Shown: one piece after another, positions 1-10,593 of the stretch
How positions within the stretch are numbered: position 1 is the stretch's first letter
How the letters are laid out: the number at the start of each line of letters is the position of its first letter
Notes under the pieces: generated by a model
Database searches by the model: none
The model's input: the letters and a program-made list of their open reading frames with translations, nothing else
What the model was told of the DNA's origin: nothing
Position numbers and translations under genes: made by a program
From: Microvelia longipes
Taxonomy: Eukaryota > Arthropoda > Insecta > Hemiptera > Veliidae
Direction of reading: 5' to 3'
DNA: 64,000 nt
NCBI GenBank assembly: GCA_018340805.1
Contig: JACMZG010000008.1
Span: 53,956,036-54,020,035, forward strand

Positions 1-1098
1 CAGTGTAAGGATGTCCACTGAACATGAAACGGATTCATTTACTATCTGAGGACGAGCGAAGTGAATCCAAAGACATGTTGCAGGAAAATTTGGGGAGGTA
101 AATTCTGAGGACAAGCGAGTCCGAAGCTAACTTTACTTGACTTCAGATAGTAAATAAATACGTTTCCTTCACAGCTATCACCCATCCAGGCATTGACCAC
201 GCTTGATGCTGCTTGTCTTTTATAATTAAACTAATATCATAGATATACTTGTTGTAATCATACAAAATGTGGTGTGCAACAAGAAATATGTATAAAGAAA
301 AGGTATAAACTTGAACCAAATTTCAACTTAATTGAATTATTTTCCAATTCTTTCCAATTTGTTAATTAAAAATGTACACAAGTCATCAGATAAAAATTAA
401 ACTATTACTGATAATTAGATGAAACTTGCCACATATGTTAGTCTTATGCATAGCTACATGTGTGCTATGCATCAGATAAAATAAATTACTGATAATTAGA
501 TGAAATTGCCACATATTTAGTCTTATGCATTACATGTGTGCTATGCACATCAGATAAAAATTAAACTATTACTGATAATTAAGAAACTTGCCACATATGT
601 TAGTCTATGCATAGCTACATGTGTGCTATGCAATCAGATAAAATTAAACTATTACTGATAATTAGATGAAACTTGCCACATATGTTAGTCTTATGCATAG
701 CTACATGTGTGCTATGCACATCAGATAAAAATTAAACTATTACTGATAATTAGATGAAACTTGCCACATATGTTAGTCTATGCATAGCACATTTGTGCTA
801 AATTTTAATCTGATCGCATCATATTTCCGCATTTTTTTATTATTAAAAAAATTGTTTCTACATAGCACAACAACCCTTAAAGGCTAATTTGTGTACCAAG
901 TTTTAACTCTCAAGCATAAATACACTGGGAGCTATGACGATAACAAACACACACACATACAGACACACAACTTTGTGGAAACCACTCAGGAGGCCTTTAA
1001 AACACCTGAAACAGATAATTCCGGTTTCATCCTGGTTTCAGATTTTTTTCAAACACAATACTTTTCTTATATACCTATGGTATAAATTAGGAAAAGTA
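1..1098 (+). repeat. Interspersed repeat R1, long copy
   Basis: This stretch matches 8790-9585 along most of its length. Shared landmarks, in order, are a 'gaggacgagcgaagtgaatcc'-like block, 'ggcattgaccacgct', 'caaatttcaacttaatt', 'aaatacactggg', an ACACAC run, 'caaacacaatact', and a 3' end reading 'ggaaaagtaaaaa'. Shorter pieces recur at 2044-2440, 5420-5700 (reverse), 30770-30860 (reverse), 35940-36190, 36780-36850, 54966-55030, 55870-55925 and 61180-61310. No coding frame is conserved between copies, so it looks non-autonomous. Its class (SINE-like, LINE tail or other) was not recognised. Confidence 0.6.
385..800. repeat. Tandem repeat, about 5 copies of an 86-bp unit
   Basis: The block 'atcagataaaa' restarts at about 385, 471, 549, 633 and 720. 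Each start is followed by 'attactgataatta', 'cttgccacatatgttagtc' and 'tacatgtgtgctatgc'. Periods are 78-87 bp, and the copies differ by small deletions. The array is an expansion inside the R1 repeat: the R1 copy near 9160-9240 has a single unit. It is non-coding. Confidence 0.85.
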
Positions 1099-1134
1099 AA
1101 AACATAAATTTGAAAATATTTTGTTTTGTTTTAG

Positions 1135-1628
1135 GAGTTCTATTTATAATAGGAATATTATTCTATGCAAGTGGATGGGGCTGTGATAGAGTTATTCGGC
1201 TTTGTGGATCAGAGGGAGACACACAGTCCATTTTAAATGTACATAACAGACTAGTCATCCCAGACTTAATATAAGACAGTTTATATTTGGCAATGCCTGA
1301 ATTTAATTGAGATTTGTTTAAATAAAATCAAGAGTATAACCATTATCATCCTAGATAGCAGGATCGCTAAACTTACAGTTTTTGTGGTACCCCCTATGCC
1401 TTCTAGAATCAATGAAAATTTTGATTGAATCCCCTCCTCCTCAAAGTAATGTGTAATTTTAAGACATATTTTTTAAACATAGGATGGGCTAGCTACACAG
1501 CAATTGTTGGCACTATACTCACTATGATATCAGCAGGACTCTCAGTCAAAGCAGAAAAAGCAACTTCCACGGACCAAGTAAGAAGACACATTGAAGAATC
1601 TGGAGAAGTATTTGTTTGCCTTCTTTAA
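1135..1628 (+). CDS. LHFPL tetraspan subfamily member 2-like, C-terminal exons (partial)
   Basis: LHFPL proteins are four-pass membrane proteins of the claudin-like superfamily. The first exon starts after a polypyrimidine-AG at 1133-1134 in phase 1 and reads GVLFIIGILF then YASGWGCDRVIRLCG, matching the third membrane segment and the GWGC..CG motif of vertebrate LHFPL2. The last exon contains GWASYTAIVGTILTMISAG (fourth membrane segment), then AEKATSTDQV and the C-terminal VCLL, and stops at 1626-1628. This tail matches LHFPL2, which ends ICLL. Exon edges inside the gene are uncertain: the donor after the CG motif is probably at 1239, and the acceptor is at 1462-1463 (in phase with that donor) or 1481-1482 (then out of phase). 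A microexon or sequence error is possible. Upstream exons lie left of the window. Confidence 0.72.
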
Positions 1629-2043
1629 CAAGTAAGTCCTATAATTTAGAAGAGTAGGCAAACAATTGTTTATGAATTTGAATTTTCAATGGAAAACTAT
1701 GTTTCTGAGGTAGGTTGCAGGAAAGGTATATGAGTGTATTAAGACCAATTTCGGCTCCACAAGACCAACCAATAAGCTGGAAAAGCTATTTTAAGTACGA
1801 TAGGTGACGCCACTAAAATCCAAATTGAATTAATAGACAGATATGAAATCCACCCCATGAAATAATTTCACCCACCGATAAGCTAGAGGTGAATTTAAAG
1901 ACAAGCATATAACACAACATGCATGATAAATTTCAAATTAATCAAAACATTTGTTTCTATTTGTTAAATAATAGAAGGCGTTAAAATTTTAACTGTATAA
2001 TAAAAAATAACAAATACAGAATTAGGAATAAACATAATTTATA

Positions 2044-2440
2044 GTACACGGTGGTGGCTAGAGGCTAACTAACTGGATAAGGGGAACACTCGAGAAATAG
2101 GGTAGGGGGAAACTCCCACTATATAGGTATTCTTAACAACATTTTTCCACGTTTCAAGAATTTTCAAAGTTTTTGCTGAGTCATTAATGCCGGTTAATGA
2201 CATTGAAATAAAAAATTGTTTTCGGGATAGCGCAACTAGCCCTAACACACGGGGGGCTATGGTAATAACAGACACCCACAATCACATATATAGACAGCAA
2301 ACTAGGTACAAACTACTCAGTAGGTCTCAAAATCACCTGCAACCAAATGCACATTAAAATTTAAGTGGAATCCCAGTTTTAAATTATTAGTGCTAACACA
2401 ATATATTTTGCTACACACTTATGGTAATGAAAATATATTG
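2044..2440 (+). repeat. R1 repeat, 3' fragment
   Basis: It carries the R1 landmarks 'tttttgctgagtcatta', 'ggttaatgac', 'gggctatggtaataacagac' and the 3' 'cacttatggtaatga' portion. It lies between the tail-to-tail ends of the LHFPL2-like and METTL26-like genes and is diverged from the 9.3-kb copy. Confidence 0.5.
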
Positions 2441-2804
2441 TACTACAAGGTTATTAAAATTAAAAAATATTTTTATTAATTTAAATAATTAGACACATCC
2501 AAATTATTAATTTTAAATAAAAATAATTTACATATTTTAAAAATTAAAAATTCTGACAGAATTATATTTTAAGTGTTTTTCTTATGATATTTAAAGAAAA
2601 TGCATTTAAAATAATGACTAATTTTCTTATGTAATTATAAAAATAATTAAATTAACTTGGTATTTTCAATAACCAAGGTAATGTTAATAATTTTGAATTG
2701 AATTTCATAATCCAATTTGGATATATTTATAATAAATAAATAATGATATTATAATTAATGGCTTAATAGCTTTAGCAGAAATTGATTGATAATTTAATAA
2801 ATGA

Positions 2805-2823
2805 TTTATTGTTCAATTTTATT
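2805..2823 (-). terminator. Candidate poly(A) signals of METTL26-like gene
   Basis: Two AATAAA hexamers on the minus strand (plus-strand TTTATT at 2818-2823 and 2805-2810) lie 5-25 nt after the stop codon. The second has the more usual spacing. Many AATAAA hexamers occur by chance in this AT-rich DNA, so the call is tentative. Confidence 0.35.
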
Positions 2824-2827
2824 TGTG

Positions 2828-5800
2828 TTAAGATTTTTTAGTCCAAACTAATAACTTGTTGTTTGCAGGTAACTGATGGCTGTTAGTAAGACTTAAACCA
2901 GCTTTAGCTGCCACAGGAACTAACTGTTTTGTGATATCTCTAAGGCCCCACCTACTATCTTGTTGCCTTAAGGAAGCATCAAACCTAATGTTGCTCTCTG
3001 GAACAATGTTACCATTGTCTGCATAAGGTCCATATGTGAATAAATTACCACCAGGCTTTAAAAGTTCTTTACATCCCGTGAACAAACCTATAACAAATAT
3101 AATTAAAAATTAGCTTTGTATTTATAAAATAAATTTATAATTTTTTAAACAAGTTTTTATTACCACAAAAAAAATTTTAATTGCGTGATACAGGGCCACC
3201 TTGTTTTAGTTTTGGGTTGAATTATTTGATACTTTAAATCAATTGTTAATTTTTTAGGGACTCATTAAGGCTTAGGATAATTTTGGGTATTTCTTTTTGA
3301 ATGGTTCAAAACTTTTAAAAAAGTTGCAGGTCTTTCTTGGGTAGTTTGACATTATTGGAAAGTTTGTAAGATTTTTAAATACTGTTTCTAGGCAGACTTA
3401 GAATTGACTTGAGATTAATTAGCCAGACATTTGTCCCAACAATTGAGGAAACCCACAGATTACCCCTCGAGAGCTTTGTGTGTTATGGCTAAATTGTATT
3501 TTTATTTAACAATTGGGGTCAAAATATTGAGGGTTTGGTCTTGAGATATATTTTTTGAAGAAATTCAAATTAATATAACTCAAAATTTTAAATTAGGACA
3601 GTAAGGCCTCTAGTAGGGATTAGTTTCCTTTCTTTGCTTGATTTATTTAAATTAAATCAAAAGCTTTGAGTGAAAGGTTTTTATGGTATTATTCATAAAT
3701 CACTTTATATCATCTTTTTGAACCTTTTTTCATGAAAATTCAGGGGCAAGGTTCGGGTGGTGCCCGATCAAGTATGTATTTTGAATGGCAGCTACTCTCT
3801 GATGAAAATTATACATTCTAAAATATTTTACTAGCAATATTTGCAATTCAAAGTGATAGTTGTCAGGTTGGCAGTGCCAATTGCAGGACAAATAAAGAGT
3901 GATCAATTTTTTAACATAGAATTAGCATGGGAGCCTATAGAAATTCTTTTATTTCTTTAATGTTAGTTATTTTGTAACAAATGAGTAAAAATTAATAGAA
4001 CAATCATCTACGCTAAAAAAACTGTCAATATTGCATGGATAAATATTTTGATTACAGCAGGATTTTAAGAATCAGGCTAAATTTAGTGAGTTATTAATTA
4101 TTTTAGTAAGTAAATAAAATTGATTAAAAATTAATAAATTAAAATGCCATTATGGTGAAAATCAGCTTGTTAACAGTTAATTTAAAAACCTGTTAAAACT
4201 AATTCAAACAATTTAATCAAATAAGAGTAATTTTGTGATTTGTGCAAACTACAATTAATCAAAAGTAAAATTAATAAACAATAAATAAAACAAAACACTA
4301 CATTGTGATTTTCACCTTCATATCACTTAATTTAAATCCTCGTCACAACCCATTGACGAGGTATTCATACGCCCTAAAATTAATTAAATTAAAGCACTTT
4401 TTTTTAAATAATCGTCAAAAATATGAAAATGCACAAACTATTATCCTTTCATTATCAATATCTTATCAGCAACGGTGGAGCTGCTACGGGCTTTAAATCG
4501 CAAATTTATTATCATACTTTATTTTATATTCTAAAAACAAAATAATCTTAAACTTGACCTTACTTTGCCAGCCCATGATTAAAAAAATATTAAAATGCCC
4601 ATTTTAGGGCCTTTCGGCCCATCAGGGTATTCACCCTGCAGGGACACCCTCAGGTCAGTTGCATCTACTACACTCTAAGAATTAATTAAAGTTGGCAAAA
4701 TCTTTTTAATACGAATACTATTAATAAAATCTTATAGCATAGCATGGGCTGCAAACCCCAGACCTCCTGTGCTGAAATTGAGTGCCTATACAATCACGGC
4801 CATGAAGGCAGCCCATGATTAATGAAAATAAATTTTAATTTTTTAAAAAATGTAGGAGGAAATTTAGTCAAATAGTTTTACCTCAAGTTCATACACGTCT
4901 AAAATTATTTTCCTGGAGTAAATGTTTGTTCTTTAACAAACTTAAATAATTACGATAAAAAGAAATATTAACTAACCTTCAGTACAAGCCCATTCAGATA
5001 TATGAATCATATTAATATTAAGAATATAATCGAGTGAATTTTTTGCAATAGTTCCATCAAGCCAAGTCTCAGGAGGTTGTCTCACGTCAAGTTGTCTCGG
5101 TTCTTTAATGTTAAAACCTTCTCTGGCATATTCAGCTATAGATCTCAATGATGAAGGTTCTATTTCAGTAGGCTGCCATACAAGCTTTAACACAAACAAA
5201 GTGTACAAGTTAAGGTGAATGTACATGATGTTATCATCAATTGCTTTTTTGTTTATTCATAACATGCCTATCAAGCCAGACCAGCTTTATTTTGAAAATT
5301 CTTTTGAAACCATACACACTTTCAAAATATATGTTACACGGTAGTATGGTGTCGTCAGAGGAGGTAAGAGGTGCTTGTAAATCGACTGACACGTTCAGTA
5401 TGTAACCATTTTTACTTTTCATCATTTATTCCATAGGATATAGGAAAGTATTGTGTTTGCAAAAAGAATCAGAAACCGGGATGTCACCAGAATTAAAACC
5501 TCTTAAGTGGTCTGTATTTGTGAGTGTGTGTCTGTTTATTTTCCACTGTCTGCTAGAGAGTTTAAACTTAGTACAAAAATCAATCTTCAGGTCTAGTTGT
5601 GCAATTCAGAAAATATTTTTTATGACGTCATTAACGACGTCATAGAAAACGACACTGAAAAGTTATGAAATAAAAACATAAAATTTGAGATTTGGTACAT
5701 ATGTAGTCATATATAAGCCCACCATATCTGCTATGTTTCATCACATTATCAGCATTCATTTAGTTTTTATTGAATGTCTTGTATCGTTTTTTAAAGAATT

Positions 5801-6462
5801 ATAAAAAATAAAAAAAAAAACAATTGAGTTCAAATTTGAACTTCTTTACACAATCAATAAGAATACTAAGTTTCGTTTCAAGTTTTCAAGTATATCTATA
5901 GTTTTTGTTCTATCATAAAAGTTAAGCTGATTTTTTTAATTTAACTTTCATTTGATAACCAAATAAATGAGGACAAATCAATCAACTGAAATGTTTTGTC
6001 ATGGTGTTACTTGACATGTTTATATATACCTGATATACTGATACATTTTAAAGTATTCAATACTATAAAATGTATTGAATGTAAGGGACTGCAAAAGCAA
6101 GGATGAATTTTGTAAACTTTATTAAACCTTATTCATTGTATCCTAATATTAACAACATTATTCTATTTAAATTATTCATTTAACTAACTGTAACTATTTG
6201 AGTTAACTGCCTCACTCATTTATTCTTTACACCAAAATTTGGTTACACAGGTTTTTTTTTGTACATTTATAATGTTTCCTCAGTTAAAACTGTACATTTC
6301 TTAAAATACCTTCGGGAAATGGGGAGCTATGTGAGCAGCATGCTGGCCCGAGCCTGATGATATTTCTAACAAAGTGGTATTTTTATCTTTATCAATGTAA
6401 TTCATCAAAGTTTCCAAAATAGGCTGCTTATTTCTTTCGGCTGCTGGGTGACAGTGCTTCAT
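2828..6462 (-). CDS. METTL26: Methyltransferase-like 26 (UPF0585/DUF938 family), complete
   Basis: Coding exons are complement(6310..6462, 4977..5184, 2828..3087). They give 621 nt including the stop, or 206 aa, against 204 for human METTL26. Phases join cleanly (0, then 1). Residues 1-51 hold PAAERNK and the SAM-binding-type glycine motif LLEISSGSGQHAAH (31-44). Exon 2 holds WQPTEIEP, LDYILNINMIHIS and CTEG. Exon 3 holds LLKPGG, TYGPY, SRWGLRD and the conserved ending PANNKLLVW. All of these are family hallmarks. The fold is Rossmann-like and SAM-dependent activity is predicted, but as far as I know the substrate is unestablished. The ATG lies 22 nt after a good acceptor (polypyrimidine then AG), so a 5'UTR intron is likely. 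Both coding introns carry repeats (R2 and a SINE in one, R1 in the other). The gene converges on the LHFPL2-like gene. Confidence 0.9.
3740..4500. repeat. Interspersed repeat R2, copy 1 (METTL26 intron)
   Basis: It is collinear with 48590-49370 over roughly 750 bp. Shared landmarks are 'tgtcaggttggca', 'catgggagcc', 'ttaatagaac', 'attttcaccttc', 'cacaacccatt', 'ccctaaaattaattaa' and 'gctgctacgggct'/'actgctacagact'. No open reading frame is shared, and no terminal inverted repeats were seen. Both copies sit in introns of unrelated genes, in the same plus-strand orientation. Confidence 0.6.
4583..4811 (-). mobile_element. tRNA-derived SINE, copy 1, with target-site duplication
   Basis: Read on the minus strand, it has a tRNA-like head beginning CTGCCTtcatGGCCGTG, a B-box-like block (GGGTTTGCAGCCC), a unique body, and a GC-rich tail containing GGGCCGAAAGGCCC before an A/T tail. 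The flanks carry an exact direct repeat, 'cagcccatgattaa', at 4569-4582 and 4809-4822. The first bases may belong to the SINE head, so the duplication is 12-14 bp. Other copies are at 28770-29016, 36860-37092 and 49989-50220. Confidence 0.85.
5420..5700 (-). repeat. R1 repeat, reverse-orientation fragment
   Basis: In reverse complement this carries the R1 3' features (caaacacaatac, the flanking 'gg' and 'tttc' blocks, a TGTGTGT run from the ACAC tract) and the ATGACGTCATTAACGACGTCAT block at about 5622-5643. That block is itself nearly palindromic and contains two CRE-like TGACGTCA or GACGTCAT cores. The fragment lies in the first coding intron of the METTL26-like gene. Confidence 0.5.
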
Positions 6463-7225
6463 ACTGTCTTGCTTATCTAAACTAAAAACAAAAATAATGC
6501 ATTTTCTTTATAATAATTTCTTAGATAAACCATTTTGAATCAGACATTTTTCATGTTTGTATCAAGTTATCATAATTACAGAGTTCTAAAAAAATGAGCT
6601 GCTGCTTCCATCTGAAGCTGTTGCAATTAGGTAAATATGTTTTTCCTCAAATTTAATGTTGCAATCAATATCCTTAAAATGCTAATGTATCTAAGCTTAA
6701 AATCAAATTGATGCTATCCGTACAACTGGATACAAAGCGACTATAACAGTTATTACAATATTTTGATTAAATATTATGGTCCTGGTAAAACAGTCTCCTA
6801 GAAATCATATGAGGTTTTTACTGTGTGTATAATGTCATGCACATTATATTTATACCTATATGTGTATGTAATAAACATGCAAGATGACAGGTGATATACA
6901 TGAGGTAACAGGTATAATGTATAAAAGATGTTAAATAACTAGATAGATTATCCATGTTTTCCTTTGTGTGAGGAAGAGGGGGGTGTAAGTAAGTGAAACT
7001 CAAAAGAAAAAACAAATAATTAATCAAGACAAAGGACTCCAACACCAGATTTAGTATGAACCTGATGGCTGACTAATAGACCCATTGGTAAAATTGGTAC
7101 ATGATTACAAAACATATTATCTGTAATAAAGACATGTATAAATTAAATCGACAGGGCAGTGAAATATGTGCAAAGCATTATCCATCTCTAGAGCAAGCCT
7201 GGGTCAATAGAATAGAATAGAATAT
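6463..7225. other. Upstream region of METTL26-like gene, no further gene seen
   Basis: A likely 5'UTR acceptor lies just upstream of the ATG (about 6480). No first exon or core promoter could be identified. The rest is AT-rich sequence with a short (AATAG)n run at about 7206-7222 beside the MITE boundary. Short open frames here have no recognisable protein features. Confidence 0.4.
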
Positions 7226-8162
7226 AGGCCCGTCTACAATCTTAAGTTAAGTTAGGAAGAATTGAAGAAGTGAAGAATTCCTCAGGAAGAATCGAAGAAG
7301 TGAAGAATTTCTCACGTAGAAACAAACTATTTTGAAATTCCCGCTCTTTAGACTTAAGAGATCCGTAACACGTCTACAACCTCTGAGTTGTTAAGTCAAG
7401 TTTTTAAAGTTACAATTACACATATAGCTGTATTTAGACTACTTTTCTTCCTACCGTCTACACACATTTTATTTATTTATTTATTGTAACAACGAGCAGA
7501 GCTCAATAACAATTTTAATACAATTTAAATAATCATAAACTACTAATAAACTAAATAATAAACTACTTTTTTTTCTACCGTCTACACACATTTTATTTAT
7601 TTATTTATGGTAACAACGAGCAGAGCTCAATAAAATTTTATACAATTTAAATAAACATTGCTTTTTCAATGGTGTTTCCTTCCATTTTTTAAAGACTTTT
7701 TGCAAATATTTTTTACTTTACTTCTAAATCGACCGTGTTTTTATTTATTTTTATTAATAAATAAAATGAAAATGGATGAGGTAATTGTTGGGAGCGTTAT
7801 TTTCCTTATTTCTAGTTTATATGTCTACAGACGTAGGAACTCATCCATTTCAAAACTATATAATTCAAAAATAAAAAATATATATTATATAAAAAATATT
7901 CAAACAACAAAACAATGACATAATCACGTATTCAAATAATCATATATTCAAACAACAACAATCAAAACAATCACATCACATCGTTTACAAAATATTGTAA
8001 TCATTCAAAAACAGATAACGAGTAACTTATAAAAAACCATTCTTATGGTTTTCTTAAGTCAAAAGAGCGGGAAAAAGAATTATTTAAGAAGAAAAAGAGA
8101 TTTTGAAAAATTCTTCACTTCTTCAATTCTTCCTAACTTAACTTAAGATTGTAGACGGGCCT
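7226..8162. mobile_element. 937-bp non-autonomous TIR element (MITE-like)
   Basis: The ends are AGGCCCGTCTACAATCTTAA and its reverse complement. The outermost ~53 bp of the two inverted repeats are identical (7227-7279 against 8109-8161), and weaker pairing continues inward to a 'cccgctcttt' / 'aaagagcggg' pair. Flanks give a 3-bp TAT duplication (7223-7225 and 8163-8165), although a 2-bp or shifted boundary cannot be excluded. GGCCCGT-type ends with a 3-bp duplication recall PIF/Harbinger elements. This is inference. The 86-codon open frame at 7658-7918 is low-complexity, and no transposase is present. Confidence 0.75.
7443..7655. repeat. Tandem duplication, 124-bp period, inside the MITE
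   Basis: The segment 'ctaccgtctacacacatttt' followed by (ATTT)n, 'gtaacaacgagcagagctca' and 'caatttaaataa' occurs at 7451 and again at 7575. The copies differ slightly. A smaller 30-bp direct repeat ('aggaagaat.gaagaagtga') occurs in the left inverted repeat at 7255-7311. Confidence 0.8.
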
Positions 8163-8789
8163 TATAATTTATTGTCAAAAGCTAACATGATTAGATACAA
8201 TACATTTCATACAAATACAAAACTAAAACACAACAATAACTTAATACTTATAATACATGTTAAACTATACAATAAAATGGCTTTTAATAGTTAATGATTT
8301 AAACTTATTTTTTTTATATTTTCATTAACAGAGTAAAATCCATTTTTTTAAAAATTTGGTTACTGCTGGCTTGAATTTTTCATATGAGTCACAGGCTTTT
8401 ATTTCTTTTGTTGTTGTTGAGTTATAAAGTTTAGATGACAAATTAATTACTGAATTTTTGAAACAAGTAGTCCTGCAGTAAGGGGTGATTAGATCTTTTC
8501 TATTCCTTAAATCAAGGGGGTTCCTTCTCACATTATGCATCTGCCAAATAGAGATTTTAGTTTTTAAATGACATCAGAGAACCCTGACTTGAAAATAAGC
8601 ACAAGCCATGAAATGATCAGAACAATGATCATTATTCCTTAAAATAATTATTTTTTTCTTAAGAAACACCTAGCTACAAACTATGTAACCTAAGTTGTTT
8701 TAAAAGATGTAATTAATCAAACATCAGCATTCAAAAATTTTCTTTTAATTAAAGTTTGATTAATTCATTAAGTTGTATGTCATTTAAGT

Positions 8790-9585
8790 TAAAAAATGGG
8801 GTACGGGGTACATCGGAACTTTTCCTCGTTACATGGGATTTGCTACGCTCATTCTCCCTGCTTCGGAATCGCTTCGCTCGTCCTCAGAAATACAGTTTGT
8901 CAGGTTTATACTACAACATGCATGTGGACTCACTTCACTTGTCTTCAGATAATAAATGCATCCGTATTGACCACACATTGGGCATTGACCACGCTCAATG
9001 CTCTTTAATTGTTTGATCTAACAAAAATCATAGATATAAGTTTGCCATATTGAAACAAAACTTAGTTTACTTATTTATTAGGTAATGGTTTACATTTGTA
9101 CTAAATTTCAACTTAATTAGACTATTTTCCAATTTTTTTAAGAACATACACAAGTCATTAAAAAAAATTAAACTAATGCTGATAATGAGATGAAACTTGG
9201 CCATATGTTAGTCTTATACATAGTCACATGCATGCCAAATCTCAATCCAATCGCATAATTTTTCCATGCTTTAAGATTTTTCACAATTTTTGCTGAGTCA
9301 TTATTGCGGGTTAATGACGTCATAAAAAATTATTTTCCGAATAGCACAATTACAGCGGTAGACAAATTTTTGTACAAAATTTCAACTCAAGAATAAATAC
9401 ACTGGGCGCTATGATGATAACAGACACACACACACACATACAGACAGACATCTTTGCAAAAACCACTTAGGATGCCTTAAAAATGCCTGAAATGGATAAT
9501 TTGGTTTTCATCCCGGTTTTGGATTTTTTGCAAACACAATACTCTTTCTTTATACCTATAGCATAAATAAGGAAAAGTAAAAAAG
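8790..9585 (+). repeat. Interspersed repeat R1, best single-unit copy
   Basis: It parallels window positions 30-1098 from the 'cttcgctcgtcctcagaaa' region to the 3' end 'aaggaaaagtaaaaa' and lacks the 86-bp tandem expansion. It contains the intact block 'gctgagtcattattgc' + 'gggttaatgacgtcat' (about 9291-9325), which recurs in five or more R1 fragments. Two overlapping open frames at 8756-9016 cross this repeat and are not considered genes. Confidence 0.6.
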
Positions 9586-9715
9586 TCTAATTTTTTTTCT
9601 TTCAATTTGGCACATTACATTTATACAAACAGAATTTCTTCCCTCAGTGCTTTTTGGATTTGCAGTTCAGTATATTTTGTTTAATATCACAGCGAAATTG
9701 TTTGATGACTTTTGA

Positions 9716-10065
9716 TTATAGCGAACACAAAAATATTTTTAAATTTGGTCTTGTAATAGTCATCATGATATCAGGGTTAGTTAAAAATATAGTGGAATAA
9801 TACTTTTTTAATCTTTCTCTTAGCAGATTCTTGTGATTTGTCTTGTCTGTCACAACATTCTTAGCCTCATTCAAAGCTGAAATTTTGCTAATCTAAAAGC
9901 AGTGATCCATGGAAGGAGGCTCAAGTGGTCCGCAAAATATTTTAATGAAAATATTGCTACACTCTATAGTGGAATAAAACAACAAGTAAACAGATTATCC
10001 TAAGTTCTTGATATTTTAACAATGTCTGCCACTCAGTAAACTAATGAAAGATAGTCAAACGCCAT
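9716..10065 (-). CDS. Possible two-exon small gene, 66 aa, function unknown
   Basis: The proposed exons are complement(10042..10065, 9716..9892). The second follows a plausible acceptor (tgcttttag) and stays open for 58 codons to a TAA stop. It encodes a basic, well-mixed sequence including NEAKNVVTDKTNHKNLLRER and KKYYSTIFLTNP, which looks like real protein rather than AT-rich noise. The first exon would encode MAFDYLSL, with a donor (gtttac) that is weak. Joining is in phase 0 across a 149-bp intron. No family was recognised. Alternatives are the last exon of a gene whose upstream exons I missed, or a decayed gene fragment. It lies between the R1 copy and the nested transposon block. Confidence 0.35.
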
Positions 10066-10593
10066 AATATTTTGTAAACAAACCTCTGCGTTGTTTTCTT
10101 AGCAACCAAAAAATTTAAAAAAATTCTTTTGTTATGTACAAATTTCTATTACATGATGTAAACTTTATCAATGACAGACAACATGACATGAGGCATAACC
10201 TACTCTACGATTACAATAGTCACTAAAAGTAGCCCTAGCGGCCAAACTTTTCTTCATACGACATTTCCAGTTATATTGAAAGCCTACGGGCTTTATTACG
10301 ATACATTAGTAAAGTCACTAGTTAATTCAATTATCATCGTAATTTAAAATAATTATTACAATAATTAAAAATCTCTATGAATAATAATAACCTTGGAAAT
10401 AAAGAAATTATAATTTTTTAAGATAGAGAAATATTAATGGACTGAAATATTTTTCTCGTCTAATAATTTTACATAATAAGGGAAGCAGGGTTAGTAAAAT
10501 ATAATTAGGGTTTGTCTAAAACCACTAATTCCACGTGAGTTTAAACTCTGTATCCCTTGCCCTTACAGTATAAATTAAAGTGATGTAGAAATT

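Noticed and set aside
7658..7918. 86-codon frame inside the 937-bp MITE as a possible transposase
   Set aside because: Phe/Leu/Ile/Lys-rich, no catalytic motifs, and far too short for a DDE transposase.
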